The notes: generated from the sequence alone by a model not told the origin. A stretch of DNA of 64,000 nt from CAWDVK01 sp963805715 (GCA_963805715.1 CAWDVK010000020.1:62001-126000), one strand, 5' to 3'; positions 15,717 to 24,915 are shown, numbered from the stretch's first letter. Made by a program: numbers and translations.

Positions 15717-17207
15717 TCAGCTGGCCGGGATGACGATCGCGTACTCGCGGATCTTGCGGTAGATCGTCGCGCGGGACATGCCCAGCGACTCCGCTGCCCT
15801 GGCCTTGTTGCCGCGGCAGTCCAGCAGCGCCTGCACGATGGCGTCGCGCTCCAGCGCCTCCAGCGGGCTGAGCAGGCGGCGGCTGACGCTCCAGCACTCC
15901 GGCGGCAGGTCCTTCGGCGCGATCTCGCCGGAGCGGCGCGACTGCACCACCTTCCGCATCACCTGCCACAGCTGCTCGGTGTTGCCCGGCCAGCTGGACC
16001 GGGTGAGCAGCTGCATGGCCTCCGGCGAGCAGGTCAGCCGGCCGCGCAGGCTCAGCTTGCGCAGGAAGAACGGCACCAGCTCGTGAATGTCCTCGGAATG
16101 ATGCCGCAGCGGCGGCAGCTCCACCGTGCTCGGGAAGAATCGCAGCAGCTCGGTCAGGTGCCCGGCCCGCCGGCGGTACCCGAGCGTGGCCGCGACCCAG
16201 AGCACGTCCGCGCGCCCGGCCTCCCTGGCCTCCCGCAGCGCGCTGGACAGCACGTGCAGCTGACGCGCGTTCAGCCGGTCGACATGCGCGATCACCAGGT
16301 CGCCGGTGGCGCTGAGCAGCTCACGGCGGGCGCTGGTCAGCCAGTCCGGTCCGGCCGCCTCCGCCGCGTCCAGCACGTGCAGGCCCGCGGCCGGGTTATG
16401 CCGCTGGTGGACCGCGCGCAGCAGGGCCAGCTTGCCGGCGCCCGGCTCGCCGGCCAGCGCCAGCCACTCCCCCGACTTGTGCAGGTCCTCGACCTGGCGG
16501 CAGCCGCGCAGCCACAGCGCCCCCGAACCGACCAGGCCGGGCAGGAACATCCGCGCGGGGATGGCGGCGTCGGTCACCGGGGCGGCCGACGCCTCGATGA
16601 GCTTGACATGCACGACGCCGGCGCCGAGGCCGCTGCTGCCGGGGCCGCGGGTGGGCCGGCAGTGCATCCGCGCGGTGACACCGGTGGGCAGCTCGACCTC
16701 GGTCGCGCCGGGCCGCCCGCTGGCCAGCGCCTCGGCGGCCTGCCCCAGCAGCACGATCTGGTCGCCGGGGTCCAGCACCCGGCGCGCGTACTCGTTCATC
16801 ATCAGCACGTCGTTGTTGAGCGCCAGAACGATTCCCGAGGTGCGGCGGCAGGCCCGCAGGTACTCCTGCAGCAGCTCGTACTCCTGCGCGCTGGAGTCGG
16901 TCAGCAGGCCCTGGGTGATCTGGTCCGCGGTGGTCTTGACCAGCGCGATCAGCAGCGGGTCAGCGTCCTTGCGCCAGCAGGTCAGGTCGACGGCGCCGAC
17001 GATCTTCCCGGTGATCGGGTGATGGATCGGCACCCCGGCGCAGGCCAGGTCCTCCAGGTTCTCCGCGTAGTGCTCGTGGCCGAAGACGTGCATGGGCTGG
17101 CCGCCCTCCAGGGCGGTGCCGATGCCGTTCGTGCCCACCTGGTCCTCGGCGTAGCTGAAGCCCGGCGCCAGCTGGACGCCGTCCAGGTATCGGCGGCGCC
17201 GGGTCAC
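15717..17207 (-). CDS. N-terminally truncated AcoR/MimR-like regulator (GAF, degenerate AAA+, Fis HTH)
   Basis: A 496-residue frame. It starts within the GAF region (YLDGVQLAPGFSYAEDQVGTNGIGTALEGG, HVFGHEHY) and continues with a second sensor segment. The sigma-54-activator-like AAA+ domain is degenerate, with Walker A reduced to GEPGAGKLALLRAV and no GAFTGA loop seen. It ends in a Fis-type HTH (QALLDCRGNKARAAESLGMSRATIYRKI). Homologues normally carry roughly 100 more N-terminal residues. Here the frame is closed by a TGA at 17231-17229, only eight codons upstream of the GTG at 17207. The 5' end meets the truncated GroEL gene head to head, so the gene is probably a relic or expressed only as a fragment. 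Confidence 0.75.
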   Translation of the reverse strand: MTRRRRYLDGVQLAPGFSYAEDQVGTNGIGTALEGGQPMHVFGHEHYAENLEDLACAGVPIHHPITGKIVGAVDLTCWRKDADPLLIALVKTTADQITQGLLTDSSAQEYELLQEYLRACRRTSGIVLALNNDVLMMNEYARRVLDPGDQIVLLGQAAEALASGRPGATEVELPTGVTARMHCRPTRGPGSSGLGAGVVHVKLIEASAAPVTDAAIPARMFLPGLVGSGALWLRGCRQVEDLHKSGEWLALAGEPGAGKLALLRAVHQRHNPAAGLHVLDAAEAAGPDWLTSARRELLSATGDLVIAHVDRLNARQLHVLSSALREAREAGRADVLWVAATLGYRRRAGHLTELLRFFPSTVELPPLRHHSEDIHELVPFFLRKLSLRGRLTCSPEAMQLLTRSSWPGNTEQLWQVMRKVVQSRRSGEIAPKDLPPECWSVSRRLLSPLEALERDAIVQALLDCRGNKARAAESLGMSRATIYRKIREYAIVIPAS

Positions 17208-17887
17208 CAGCGGACGCCGAGTTCCGGCTCAATCAGATGCGCGCTGAGCTGGAACGGGCCACCTCCGGGGTGGACGAGGACGTGCTTACCGAGCGCATCG
17301 GCGCCCTGTCCGGCAAGGTCGCCGTCATCCGGGTCGGCGCGCCGACGCCCGCGGAGCTCAAGGAACTCCAGCACCGGGTCGAGGACGCGCTGGCCGCCTG
17401 CCGGGCGGCCATGGCCGAGGGCATCGTGGCCGGCGGCGGGGCCGCCCTGCTGCACGCCGAGAAGGCGCTCGATGACCTGCAGGTCAAGGATGACTACGCG
17501 ACGGGCGTGGAGATCGTGCGCAAGGTGCTGACGGTGCCTGCCTTCCTGATCGCGGCCAACGCGGGCTACGCTGGCGAGGAAGTCATTGCCCAGGTCACGT
17601 CGCTCGGCCAGGACGAGGGCTTTGATGCCCTGGAGGGCCGTTACGGGAACATGATCGAGATGGGCATTATCGACCCGCTGCGGGTGGCACGCTCTGCCCT
17701 GCAGAACGGCGCATCGGTGGCGGGGCTGCTGCTCACCACCAACACGCTGGTGGCGGAGGAGCAGACGCCGTGGGGCGGCAGCCCCGCGCTGATGACCGAG
17801 TACGGGTCCCTGGACGAGGGCCTGCATCAGCCGTCGCCGGATTCCAGCACGCCGCAGTCGCTCGGGCTCGGCCCTACGGCCGGCTGA
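17204..17887 (+). pseudogene. C-terminal part of a GroEL-like chaperonin, 5' end lost
   Basis: The frame matches roughly the last 40 percent of a 60-kDa chaperonin: RLNQMRAELERA, ERIGALSGKVAVIRVGAPT, ELKELQHRVEDALAACRAAMAEGIVAGGGAAL, EEVIAQV and GIIDPLRVARSALQNGASVAGLLLTTNTLVAE. The N-terminal equatorial domain, the ATP-binding motifs and most of the apical domain are missing. The homologous frame stays open across the junction at about 17204-17218 but has no start codon before ATG 17237. The end lacks a GGM tail, as in specialised GroEL copies such as MimG, which serves a binuclear iron monooxygenase. It cannot fold as a chaperonin ring. The Nramp gene follows 10 bases later. Confidence 0.8.
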
Positions 17888-17897
17888 GGCCCAGCCG

Positions 17898-19322
17898 ATG
17901 GCGGCTGACGTCGGGCCGAGAGGAGCCGACCCGGCTGCCGCCGGCCCGACAACGGCAGGCCCGGCGGCAGCGTCAGGGCGGCCTCCACCAGGCCGGGGTG
18001 CGTCAGGCCGGGATGCGTCAGGCCGGGCTGCGTCAGCGCCGCCCGTCGCCTCGGGCGCGATCGAGGCTACGGGGGCGCCGTCCGTCAGCGCGCTGCGGGC
18101 GCTGCGCGCGCGAGGCCGGCTGCGGGGCATCGCCGCCCTGCTCGGCCCGGCGTTCGTGGCCGCGGTGGCCTACGTGGACCCCGGCAACTTCGCCACCAAC
18201 GTCTCGGCCGGGGCCTCCTTCGGCTACTCGCTGGCCTGGGTCATCGTCGTCGCCAACCTGATGGCCATGCTGGTGCAGTACCTGTCAGCGAAGGTGGGCG
18301 TGGCCACCGGCCTGGACCTGCCGGAGCTGTGCCGCCGGCACCTGCCGGCCGCGGTATCGCGCGGGCTCTGGGTCCAGGCCGAGCTGATCGCGATGGCCAC
18401 CGACCTGGCCGAGTTCGTCGGCGCGGCCATCGGGCTGAACCTGATCTTCAGCATCCCGCTGCTGCCCGCCGGGCTGATCACCGCCGTGGTGGCCTTCGTG
18501 ATCCTGGCGCTGGAGCAGCGCGGCTACCGGCGGTTCGAGCTGGCCATCGCCGGCCTGCTCGGGCTGGTGCTGCTGGGCTTCGCCTACGACCTGGCGGCCG
18601 TGCACGTGAGCGCCTCCGGGGTGGCGGCGGGACTGGTCCCGCATCTGGGCAGCCGCGGCAGCCTGCTGCTCGTCACCGGGATCATCGGGGCAACGGTCAT
18701 GCCGCACGTGGTCTACCTGCACTCGGCGCTGACCAAGTCACGGGTGCCGTGCCGGGACGACGCGGAGCGCCGCGAGCTGACCCGGTTCCAGCGGCTCGAC
18801 GTGCTGGTCGCGCTCGGCGCCGCTGGCCTGATCAACCTGGCCATGCTCGTCGTCGCCGCGTCGGTGTTCAGCGGCACGGGCCAGGCCCGGTCGGGCTCCA
18901 TCGAGGCCGCCCATGCCGGGCTCGCCCGGCTGGTCGGCGGCGGCGCCGCGCTGGCCTTCGCCGTCGCGCTGCTGGCCTCCGGTCTCTCCTCCTCCAGCGT
19001 CGGCACGTACGCCGGCCAGGTGGTCATGCAGGGCTTCATCGGCCGGCGCATCCCGCTGTTCGTCCGCCGCGGCCTGACCATGCTGCCTGCCCTGATCGTC
19101 CTCGGCGCCGGGCTCCCCCCGACGACCAGCCTGGTGATCTCTCAGGTCGTGCTGTCCTTCGGCATTCCCTTCGCGCTCATCCCGCTGGTGCTGCTGACCC
19201 GCCGCGGCGACGTGATGGGCGCACTGGTCAACCTGCGGGTGACAACCGTCGCGGCCGGGTCGATCGCCGCAGTGATCATCGTGCTGAACGTGTTCCTGCT
19301 CTGGGCCACCTTCGCCGGCTAG
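17898..19322 (+). CDS. mntH: Nramp-family divalent metal transporter
   Basis: A 474-residue protein with an unusual 75-residue Ala/Gly/Pro-rich hydrophilic lead, then about 11 transmembrane helices. Metal-binding motifs are intact: DPGNFATN on TM1 (94-101) and the MPHVVYLHSAL segment on TM6. It should import Mn2+ or Fe2+ with protons. ATG 17898 gives the long lead; the conserved part begins near LRGIAALLGPAFVAAVAYVDPGN, so a downstream start is possible, though no better ATG is obvious. It sits 10 bases after the GroEL relic, whose promoter region is gone, so its expression may depend on read-through or a local promoter. Confidence 0.9.
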   Translation: MAADVGPRGADPAAAGPTTAGPAAASGRPPPGRGASGRDASGRAASAPPVASGAIEATGAPSVSALRALRARGRLRGIAALLGPAFVAAVAYVDPGNFATNVSAGASFGYSLAWVIVVANLMAMLVQYLSAKVGVATGLDLPELCRRHLPAAVSRGLWVQAELIAMATDLAEFVGAAIGLNLIFSIPLLPAGLITAVVAFVILALEQRGYRRFELAIAGLLGLVLLGFAYDLAAVHVSASGVAAGLVPHLGSRGSLLLVTGIIGATVMPHVVYLHSALTKSRVPCRDDAERRELTRFQRLDVLVALGAAGLINLAMLVVAASVFSGTGQARSGSIEAAHAGLARLVGGGAALAFAVALLASGLSSSSVGTYAGQVVMQGFIGRRIPLFVRRGLTMLPALIVLGAGLPPTTSLVISQVVLSFGIPFALIPLVLLTRRGDVMGALVNLRVTTVAAGSIAAVIIVLNVFLLWATFAG

Positions 19323-19366
19323 GCCGGGCTTCGCGCCGACGCAGCCGGGGCCGCCCCGGTACTCAG

Positions 19367-20476
19367 TCAGCGGGGCAGGGCGAGGTCCAGCTCGAGCCAC
19401 TCAGCCAGGTCCCTGATCTCGCCGTCGACGGCGGCGGTCATGGCCTGACCGAACGGCACGTCCTGGTGGATCGCGTGCACCCGCAGCACCCCGGCCTTGC
19501 GGTCAGCGATGGCGTCGAGCTTGCCCACCAGCCGGTCGCCGTACAGGATCGGCAGCGCGAAGTACCCCCAGCGGCGCCGGGCAGCGGGCTTGTACATCTC
19601 CAGCTGGTAGTCGAACCCGAAGAGGTCGGCCATGCGCTTGCGGTCGTAGATCAGCCGGTCGAGCGGGGACAGCAGCGCCGCGCGCCCCGAGAACGGCTGG
19701 CCCAGCAGGGACGTATCGACCCGCCAGGTGCCCTTGACGCCGTCCACGACGGCAGGCTCGCCTGCCTCGCCTACGTCCGCCGGCTCGACCTGGCATTCCG
19801 GCCCGCGGCCGCGCGCGATGCCCAGGGACCGCAGCCGCAGCTCATCGCGGATGCGCCGCGCCTCGTCCGGGGGAACCACCGGATCGCCGGGATAGACCCG
19901 AGCCGCCAGGTCCCACAGCCGGTCGCCGTCCCGGCGGCCGGCTACCGCGACCTCGCCGCGCTGCACCATGAACTCCAGCAGCTGCCTGACGTTGCGGTCG
20001 TTGGTCCACCCGGTCGACCGCCACGGCACCGCGCAGGTGTCAGGAAGATCGCAGGCCGGCAGCGGCCCCGAGGAGCCAAGCCGGTCCAGGATGTCCCGGC
20101 GGCACGCGTCGTTGGCCCGCACCCAGTCCCGGTAGGACGCTCGCCAGCCGGCCAGCTCCCCGCGCCCGGCCCGCTCCCAGCCGGCCATGTCCGCGCGGTA
20201 GAGCGCCAGGTCCTCGCTGGGCCGGATCATCGCCCGCAGTTCGAGCAGTGCGCGGCCCGCGAGCGCGGCGTCCAGCTCAGCTGGCGCGTACGCCGACCCG
20301 AGCCGGCTCCAGGCCACGAGATGGGCATTCGGCGCGATCGCGGCGGTCAGGTCGATCTGGAGCAGAGTCAGCCGGTGCACCACGTCCAGCAGCCCGGACG
20401 GCCGCAGGCGATCCAGGAGCTGCGCGCGCACGGCGATCCGGCGTGCGTCGACGCGGGAGAGCTCGTGCACGGTCAC
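19367..20476 (-). CDS. Winged-helix YcaQ-like (crosslink-repair DNA glycosylase family) protein
   Basis: A 369-residue protein of the HTH_42/YcaQ family. The N-terminus LSRVDARRIAVRAQLL, then LLDVVHRLTLLQIDLTAAIAPNAHLVAWSRLG, YDRKRMADLFGFDYQLEMYKPAARRRWGYFALPILYGDRLVGKLD and the final LAEWLELDL strand follow the family order. Characterised members (E. coli YcaQ, Streptomyces AlkZ) unhook DNA interstrand crosslinks. In those proteins a QxQ/QxD catalytic pair lies after the first helices; here LLQIDLTAAI supplies Q-I-D in that place. It stands alone, convergent with the Nramp gene. Whether it is a glycosylase or only a relative is not decidable here. Confidence 0.83.
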   Translation of the reverse strand: MTVHELSRVDARRIAVRAQLLDRLRPSGLLDVVHRLTLLQIDLTAAIAPNAHLVAWSRLGSAYAPAELDAALAGRALLELRAMIRPSEDLALYRADMAGWERAGRGELAGWRASYRDWVRANDACRRDILDRLGSSGPLPACDLPDTCAVPWRSTGWTNDRNVRQLLEFMVQRGEVAVAGRRDGDRLWDLAARVYPGDPVVPPDEARRIRDELRLRSLGIARGRGPECQVEPADVGEAGEPAVVDGVKGTWRVDTSLLGQPFSGRAALLSPLDRLIYDRKRMADLFGFDYQLEMYKPAARRRWGYFALPILYGDRLVGKLDAIADRKAGVLRVHAIHQDVPFGQAMTAAVDGEIRDLAEWLELDLALPR

Positions 20477-20510
20477 GGCCCGAGGGCAGCGGACATGTCC
20501 GGCAGCACCG

Positions 20511-21323
20511 TCAGTTGATCCCCGGCCCGATGGCCGTCTCGAAGCTGCGCAGCACGTTCCGGTCTCCGGAATGCTCGATCACGCCCTGGGCCGGCCGGTG
20601 CCACAGCCAGCAGTCGAGGTCGGCTGCCGTGCCGCTGACCTCCGCCGCAGCCGGCCCGCCGGAACCCGCCGTGGCGGCATCGAGCGGAACGGCCTCGATG
20701 TCGGGCTCGTCATAGACCTTGCCGCTGTCCGGGCTCGTGCCGGTGAACCGGCCCAGCGTGACCAGCCAGGAATGGCCCGTATCGCTGGCGGTGATCCGCA
20801 GGGTCCGGCCGGGCTCGGGGGTGAAGGTACCCCAGTCGGGCACGCCCGCGTACATGATCCGCAGCGCCTCGTCGACGCCATCCGCACTGAGCTGCGGGTC
20901 CAGCGGGGTCCGGTCGTCAGCCGTCAGCTCGGCATCGACCCGGTGGATCAGCGCCTCATGCGCCTGCCGGCGGCGGGTGAACCCGGCTGTCTGCTCCGTC
21001 GACCAGCTCCAGGCCGGGGCCTGCGGCGGCGTCGCGGCCAGCACGCCCACCAGCTCGCGGCTGGCGCGGGTGAAGAAGTCCGCCAGGCCGGCCCGGTCGC
21101 GGGGCCGCCCAGGAGTCCGGGCCTCGGCCTCCTCGCCGCTGACGCCCTCCCGCACCACAGTGCCCCAGAAGAACTGCACCTCACCCAGGTGCCACAGCAG
21201 GTCATCGGCATCCCAGTCCGGGCAGGTCGGCACGGGTGCGTCAGCCGGAAGCTGGCTGACCACCTCAAGGAAGCGGGCCGATTCGCCCGCCAGGTGCGCG
21301 ATGTAGTCCAGTTCAGTCGTCAT
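20511..21323 (-). CDS. Maleylpyruvate isomerase / mycothiol-dependent (DinB-fold) family protein
   Basis: A 270-residue protein with an N-terminal DinB-like four-helix domain: YIAHLAGESARFLEVVSQL, VPTCPDWDADDLLWHLGEVQFFWG and RRQAHEALIHRVDAEL. H in WHLGEV, E in HEALIH and H in IHRVD are the expected metal ligands. The C-terminal half (about 170-270) is the SCP2-like MDMPI C domain with TLRITASDTGHSWLV and VSGTAADLDCWLWHR. Members use mycothiol as a cofactor for isomerase or transferase reactions, and mycothiol is actinobacterial. The substrate is unknown. The ATG at 21323 is followed directly by the conserved domain; a longer frame to 21770 is not family-like. Confidence 0.87.
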   Translation of the reverse strand: MTTELDYIAHLAGESARFLEVVSQLPADAPVPTCPDWDADDLLWHLGEVQFFWGTVVREGVSGEEAEARTPGRPRDRAGLADFFTRASRELVGVLAATPPQAPAWSWSTEQTAGFTRRRQAHEALIHRVDAELTADDRTPLDPQLSADGVDEALRIMYAGVPDWGTFTPEPGRTLRITASDTGHSWLVTLGRFTGTSPDSGKVYDEPDIEAVPLDAATAGSGGPAAAEVSGTAADLDCWLWHRPAQGVIEHSGDRNVLRSFETAIGPGIN

Positions 21324-21820
21324 TCCCGGCAGGTTACTACCGGGCACCGACGCTGTTCCCCGGCGGCCGCGGAGCGCTGCGGCCATCCGTGGCTTAATCA
21401 GCCGGAAACCCGCCCGGCTGCCTGGCCCCCTATACTCCGGCGGTAATGCCGTTCCCGTATCCGATTCAGCTATCCTGAGCTGGCGTTTCCCTCTCCGGGG
21501 AGCCTGACCTGGGAGCCTGACGCTGCCCCGGCCAGCAGCTCGCCGGCGGTGGCCAGCACGCACTTCGGCATCCACGCGCACGAGGCCATCGTCCAGGCTC
21601 CAGGCACCGCGTCCTTCTTGGTGCTCGCCACGAACCCGCCGTTTGACTCGAACTAGTACTACAGCCGCAACCTGAGATTCTTGAGACGACGCTGGTAGTG
21701 GCATCGGCGGGGGCGGGGCCTGGTGGACATGGGGGCCAGCAGGAATGGATCGGGCCAGGCTCCCTCTCATGGCGCAGAGCGAGCCTGGCCCTGCATGAAC
21801 CGGCTGTCAGGCGGTGGCCG
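21324..21820. other. Intergenic stretch with one possible gene remnant
   Basis: I see no intact gene. On the plus strand, from about 21447 to a TAG at 21654-21656, a frame without a start codon reads plausible protein near its end (VASTHFGIHAHEAIVQAPG, then ASFLVLATNPPFDSN). This could be the 3' remnant of a lost gene. From about 21656 to 21720 the base composition drops, which hints at an old junction. Confidence 0.3.
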
Positions 21821-22387
21821 CTACGGCGTCGTCAGCACGGCGTCGAGCTGGAAGGACGCGACGGCGCCCTTGGCCAGCTCGGGCGCGTTCGGGCTGGTGT
21901 TGCACTGGCCCTTCTTCGGCCCGGACTTGTACCTCGGCCCGTACCCGGCGAAGTGGACCTGCACTGCACCGGGTCCGGAGTCCCCGGCGAACTTGCCGGT
22001 GCTCTTGCTGCCAACCACGGATAGGGCGATGTCCTCGGTCTGCGAGAAGTGGCAGGCCTTCAGGTTCACCGTCTGGCTCATGGTCGGCTTGGCGGTGATC
22101 CGTACCGTCAGGATCCCGGCCGAGCTGGTGAGCGACTTGGTCTTGCCCTTCGTCGCCCCGGAGCCGTTGAGGTGGACGACCCCGGTGGCCTGCACGAGGC
22201 CCCGGAGCTTCAGCGGGATGTTATTGGCGGTCACGGCCGCCTTGCCGTGGACCACCCCGTAGGCGTCCTCCGGGCCGGTGACGGACTTGCTGGCCGCCGT
22301 GTGGCTGCTCGCCAGCGCGGGCGCCCCCGCCGCCAGCGTGAGCGCGACAGCGCCGCCCACGGCCGCGAGCTTCATCCTGAGTTGCAT
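21821..22387 (-). CDS. Small exported protein of unknown function
   Basis: A 188-residue protein with a clear signal peptide (MQLRMKLAAVGGAVALTLAAG, cleavage after PALA near 26). The mature part is beta-rich, with two cysteines (ACHFSQ and GQCNTSP) that could pair. Lysine- and glycine-rich loops (GPRYKSGPKKGQC) make it basic. I do not recognise a family. GAGGGGG lies 6 bases before ATG 22387. The leader contains four 11-base direct repeats, so expression may be specially controlled. Confidence 0.65.
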   Translation of the reverse strand: MQLRMKLAAVGGAVALTLAAGAPALASSHTAASKSVTGPEDAYGVVHGKAAVTANNIPLKLRGLVQATGVVHLNGSGATKGKTKSLTSSAGILTVRITAKPTMSQTVNLKACHFSQTEDIALSVVGSKSTGKFAGDSGPGAVQVHFAGYGPRYKSGPKKGQCNTSPNAPELAKGAVASFQLDAVLTTP

Positions 22388-22410
22388 CGTTTCCCCCTCT
22401 TGGGATGATG

Positions 22411-22454
22411 TGATGTCCTCTTGATGTCCTCTTGATGTCTTCTTGATGTTCTCT
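22411..22454. repeat. Four 11-base direct repeats upstream of the exported-protein gene
   Basis: On the plus strand the unit TGATGTCCTCT occurs four times without gaps (the last two copies differ by one base each). On the minus strand, the coding direction of the gene at 22387, this gives a TCAAGAG-like heptamer every 11 bases, exactly one helical turn, 24 to 67 bases before the start codon. It may be a regulator array or a leader-RNA repeat. Confidence 0.6.
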
Positions 22455-22746
22455 TGACGGGTGAGGCTACGCTACGCCGCCCCGGAGCGGAAGACGCCCA
22501 TCGATGATCTTGGCCGGTAGGGCCCGCGCGGCCAGGCGGGGCACGGTCATCACAAAAGGGCAGGGAAACAACCGCGCCGCCGCCACGCCGCGCGGCATCT
22601 CAGCCTGCGGCTGTATTACTAGGCGCATCAACTGGCCCGATTTGCGTTCGGCCCGTCCGCGCGGCGGCTCCTCTATGTGGTCCAATTGCCAATAGATGCG
22701 GGCCGCAAATCGCCGGCGCATATGATAAGCAAGGCGGGCGAATGCT

Positions 22747-23412
22747 ATGTTTGGTGACCATAAGGCAAAGAAAGCCGAAAAGGAATATCAGGCCGCTTTA
22801 GGCCAATGGCAAGCGCAGAGGGACGGGTACGCCGAATTCCTGCGCCTGGCTAGGGGCTTTCGCGGAAGTGCTTCCAGTGAGGTGGTGCTCTCGTCAGGTG
22901 AGGCAGTCTTCTACAAGGTGAGCGGGGCGGCCCTCGTAGAGGACCGGCGAGGCGCTGGCCACTACCAGGGCAAGTCGAGCGGCATGTCGATCCCGGTCGG
23001 CAGCATCGGCGGCCGTTCCGTGCGCTATCGCGTTGGCGCCAGCCGCGGGCACTACGTGCAAGGTGCTGCGACGCCGACAGCCATCGACCAGGGGACGGTC
23101 TACATCACCAACAAGCGGGTGATCTTCCAGGGCGCTAAGCAGACGCGCGAGTGCGCGTTCGCCAAGCTCATCGCATTCCACCATTCCGACGCGGAGGGAT
23201 CGACGACTTTCTCGGTCTCCAACCGGCAGAAACCCACTGTCATCCGTTACGGGCCGAGCCTTTCCGGGTCGTTCGATTTCCGCCTGGACCTAGCACTGGC
23301 TCACTTCCGCGGAACTGTCGCCGACCTCGTCGGCCAGCTCCAGGGAGAGCTGGCCCAGATTGAGGCTGCTCGTCCGATGCCCGCAAGTCCGGCTGCCGCA
23401 AGCCGGCGGTGA
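22747..23412 (+). CDS. Unrecognised protein with a bacterial PH-like domain
   Basis: A 221-residue soluble protein. It begins with a charged helix (HKAKKAEKEYQAALGQWQAQRDGYAEFL) that may form a coiled coil. The middle contains GTVYITNKRVIFQGAKQTRECAFAKLIAFHH, the pattern of bacterial PH-like domains (a strand with TNxRVIF, then a variable loop). The C-terminal helix LALAHFRGTVADLVGQLQGELAQIEAA ends before a PMPASPAA tail. The first bases of the gene and its upstream region are less GC-rich than the surroundings. It lies next to the IS4 relic, which may mark an insertion boundary. The function is unknown. Confidence 0.65.
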   Translation: MFGDHKAKKAEKEYQAALGQWQAQRDGYAEFLRLARGFRGSASSEVVLSSGEAVFYKVSGAALVEDRRGAGHYQGKSSGMSIPVGSIGGRSVRYRVGASRGHYVQGAATPTAIDQGTVYITNKRVIFQGAKQTRECAFAKLIAFHHSDAEGSTTFSVSNRQKPTVIRYGPSLSGSFDFRLDLALAHFRGTVADLVGQLQGELAQIEAARPMPASPAAASRR

Positions 23413-23448
23413 CCGCGGTAGCTCCCCGCCTTTTCGCCGACGAGCCCG

Positions 23449-23773
23449 GTCATCATCTTGGCCCGGCTGCGGCCGGCTCTGGACGGGCAGGACCTGGAGG
23501 AGGACCAGGCCCGCTATGTCCGGGTGGTCGAGTACGAGGTCCCCGACCGTGAAGGCGACGGCAAGGGCGAGGTGATCGCCCTGGTCACCACGATCACCGG
23601 GATGACGGCGGCGCCGGCGCTGCTGCTCGCGGAGGCCTACCACCAGCGCTGGGAACATGAGACCGGGAATGCCCAGCTCAAGACGTACCTGCGCGGCCCC
23701 GGGAAGGTACTGCGGTCCAGGAGCCCGGACATGGTCCGCCAGGAAATCTACGGCTACCTGCGCACCCATTACC
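23449..23773 (+). pseudogene. IS4-family transposase, middle piece (gene split and 5'-truncated)
   Basis: This frame reads the DDE C-terminal half of an IS4-family transposase: VRVVEYEVPDREGDGK, LLLAEAYHQRWEHETGNAQLKTYL, RGPGKVLRSRSPDMVRQEIYGYL and then RTHY. YHQRWEHETG contains the catalytic glutamate region (YREK-like). The N-terminal half is missing upstream. After THY the match stops and resumes at 31903 with YALSALICRAATE, 8.1 kb away, so a mobile element has been inserted into the codon region for THY|ALSA. Confidence 0.8.
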
Positions 23774-23779
23774 TGTTGA

Positions 23780-23810
23780 CTGAACTGCCAGCGGAGTTTC
23801 CGCAGTTCAG
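23780..23810. repeat. Inverted repeat at the left end of the outer element
   Basis: CTGAACTGC (23780-23788) and GCAGTTCAG (23802-23810) form a perfect 9-base inverted repeat with a 13-base spacer, immediately inside the left end. The arm includes the 7-base terminal repeat found at the right end. It is likely a recombinase binding site; it is not positioned as a terminator for a known gene. Confidence 0.6.
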
Positions 23811-23842
23811 AGGACAGAAGCCAGGTCCACCGCTTACGGTGC

Positions 23843-24874
23843 GTGGTCATGTTGACACAAGGGGGACTACCGCGGGATCTTGCCAGGCTGTCAGTTCCGC
23901 TGGCGGGCGCGCTTGAGGAGACCGGCGACCGGTGGGAGCCGTGGCGTCTGGTGGATGCCGGCGGGAGACCTGTGGAGGCGGTCTCGGCGTTCTTGCGGGA
24001 TCTTCAGGCGGCGGGGGGGTCGGCGGCGACGGCCCGCTCCTACGGGATGGACCTGCTGCGATGGTTCCGGTTCTTATGGGCGGCGGGGGTGCCGTGGGAG
24101 CAGGCAACCCGCGCCGAGGCACGCGATTTCTGCCGGTGGATGCAGGTCGCGGGAAAACTGTCCCGCCCGCACTGGCGCAGCCCGGGCCAGGCGCCTGATC
24201 AGCCCCGGGCCGGCGGCTATGCGCCATCGGTGCGGGCGCACTGCGAGACGGTGCTCCGCTGTTTCTATGAGTTTCACCTGGATGCGGGCACCGGCCCGTT
24301 CGTCAACCCGTTCCCGCTCGATCGTTCCCGGCGGGGCGGACGGGCGCATGCGCATCACAATCCGATGGAGCCTTACCGCAACGAGCGGGCCGGGCTTTAC
24401 CGGCCGGCGGTGCCGTCGCGGGTGCCGCGGTCGGTGCCGGATGAGGAGTTCAACGAGATTTTCGCGAGGCTGCCGTCGCACCGGGACCGGGCGCTGGTCG
24501 CCTTCTATGTGTCGACCGGCGCCCGGGCCTCGGAGCTGCTGTCGGCCACTCAGGGCGGGGCGGACCCAGGGCGGCAGCTGATCACCGTGACCCGTAAGGG
24601 CACCAGGCATCTGCAGGAACTGCCCGCATCAGACGGACGCGTTCGTGTGGCTGCGGCTCTACCAGGCGGAGATGAGCGCGCTGCTCCCCGCGGGCCGGCG
24701 CCAGCCGCTGTGGTGGACGCTGCGCCGACCGGTGCGCCCGCTGACCTACCACGCCGCGCACCGCATGTTCGAGCGGGCCGCCCGGGCAGCGGGAAGCACT
24801 GCCACGCTGCACGCGCTGCGGCACACCGCCGCCTACCGGATGGCCGAGGATCCGGCCCTCCCGCTCACGTCGAC
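23843..24874 (+). pseudogene. Tyrosine recombinase (tnpA-like), N-terminal part; frameshifted and interrupted
   Basis: The first recombinase of the outer element. The N-terminal core-binding domain (ARSYGMDLLRWFRFLWAAGVPW) and the start of the catalytic domain (FNEIFARLPSHRDRALVAFYVSTGARASELL, with the first catalytic arginine in GARASELL) are clear. Near 24630 a one-base frameshift moves the reading to FVWLRLYQAEMSALLP. The gene then runs through ATLHALRHTAAYRMAEDPALPLT (the HxxR box) and stops at about 24870, where the inner element begins. The missing C-terminus, TDIQLVLGHAQLTTTQIYLTP with the second histidine and the tyrosine, lies at 29181. Start GTG 23843 or ATG 23849. Confidence 0.82.
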
Positions 24875-24915
24875 GTTATCTTGAGCTTTCGCGTCAGCCG
24901 GGGCTGTGACCTGCG

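Noticed and set aside
18329..20518. 729-codon plus-strand frame
   Set aside because: It is a shifted shadow of the Nramp transporter and antisense of the YcaQ-like gene; it has no recognisable domain.
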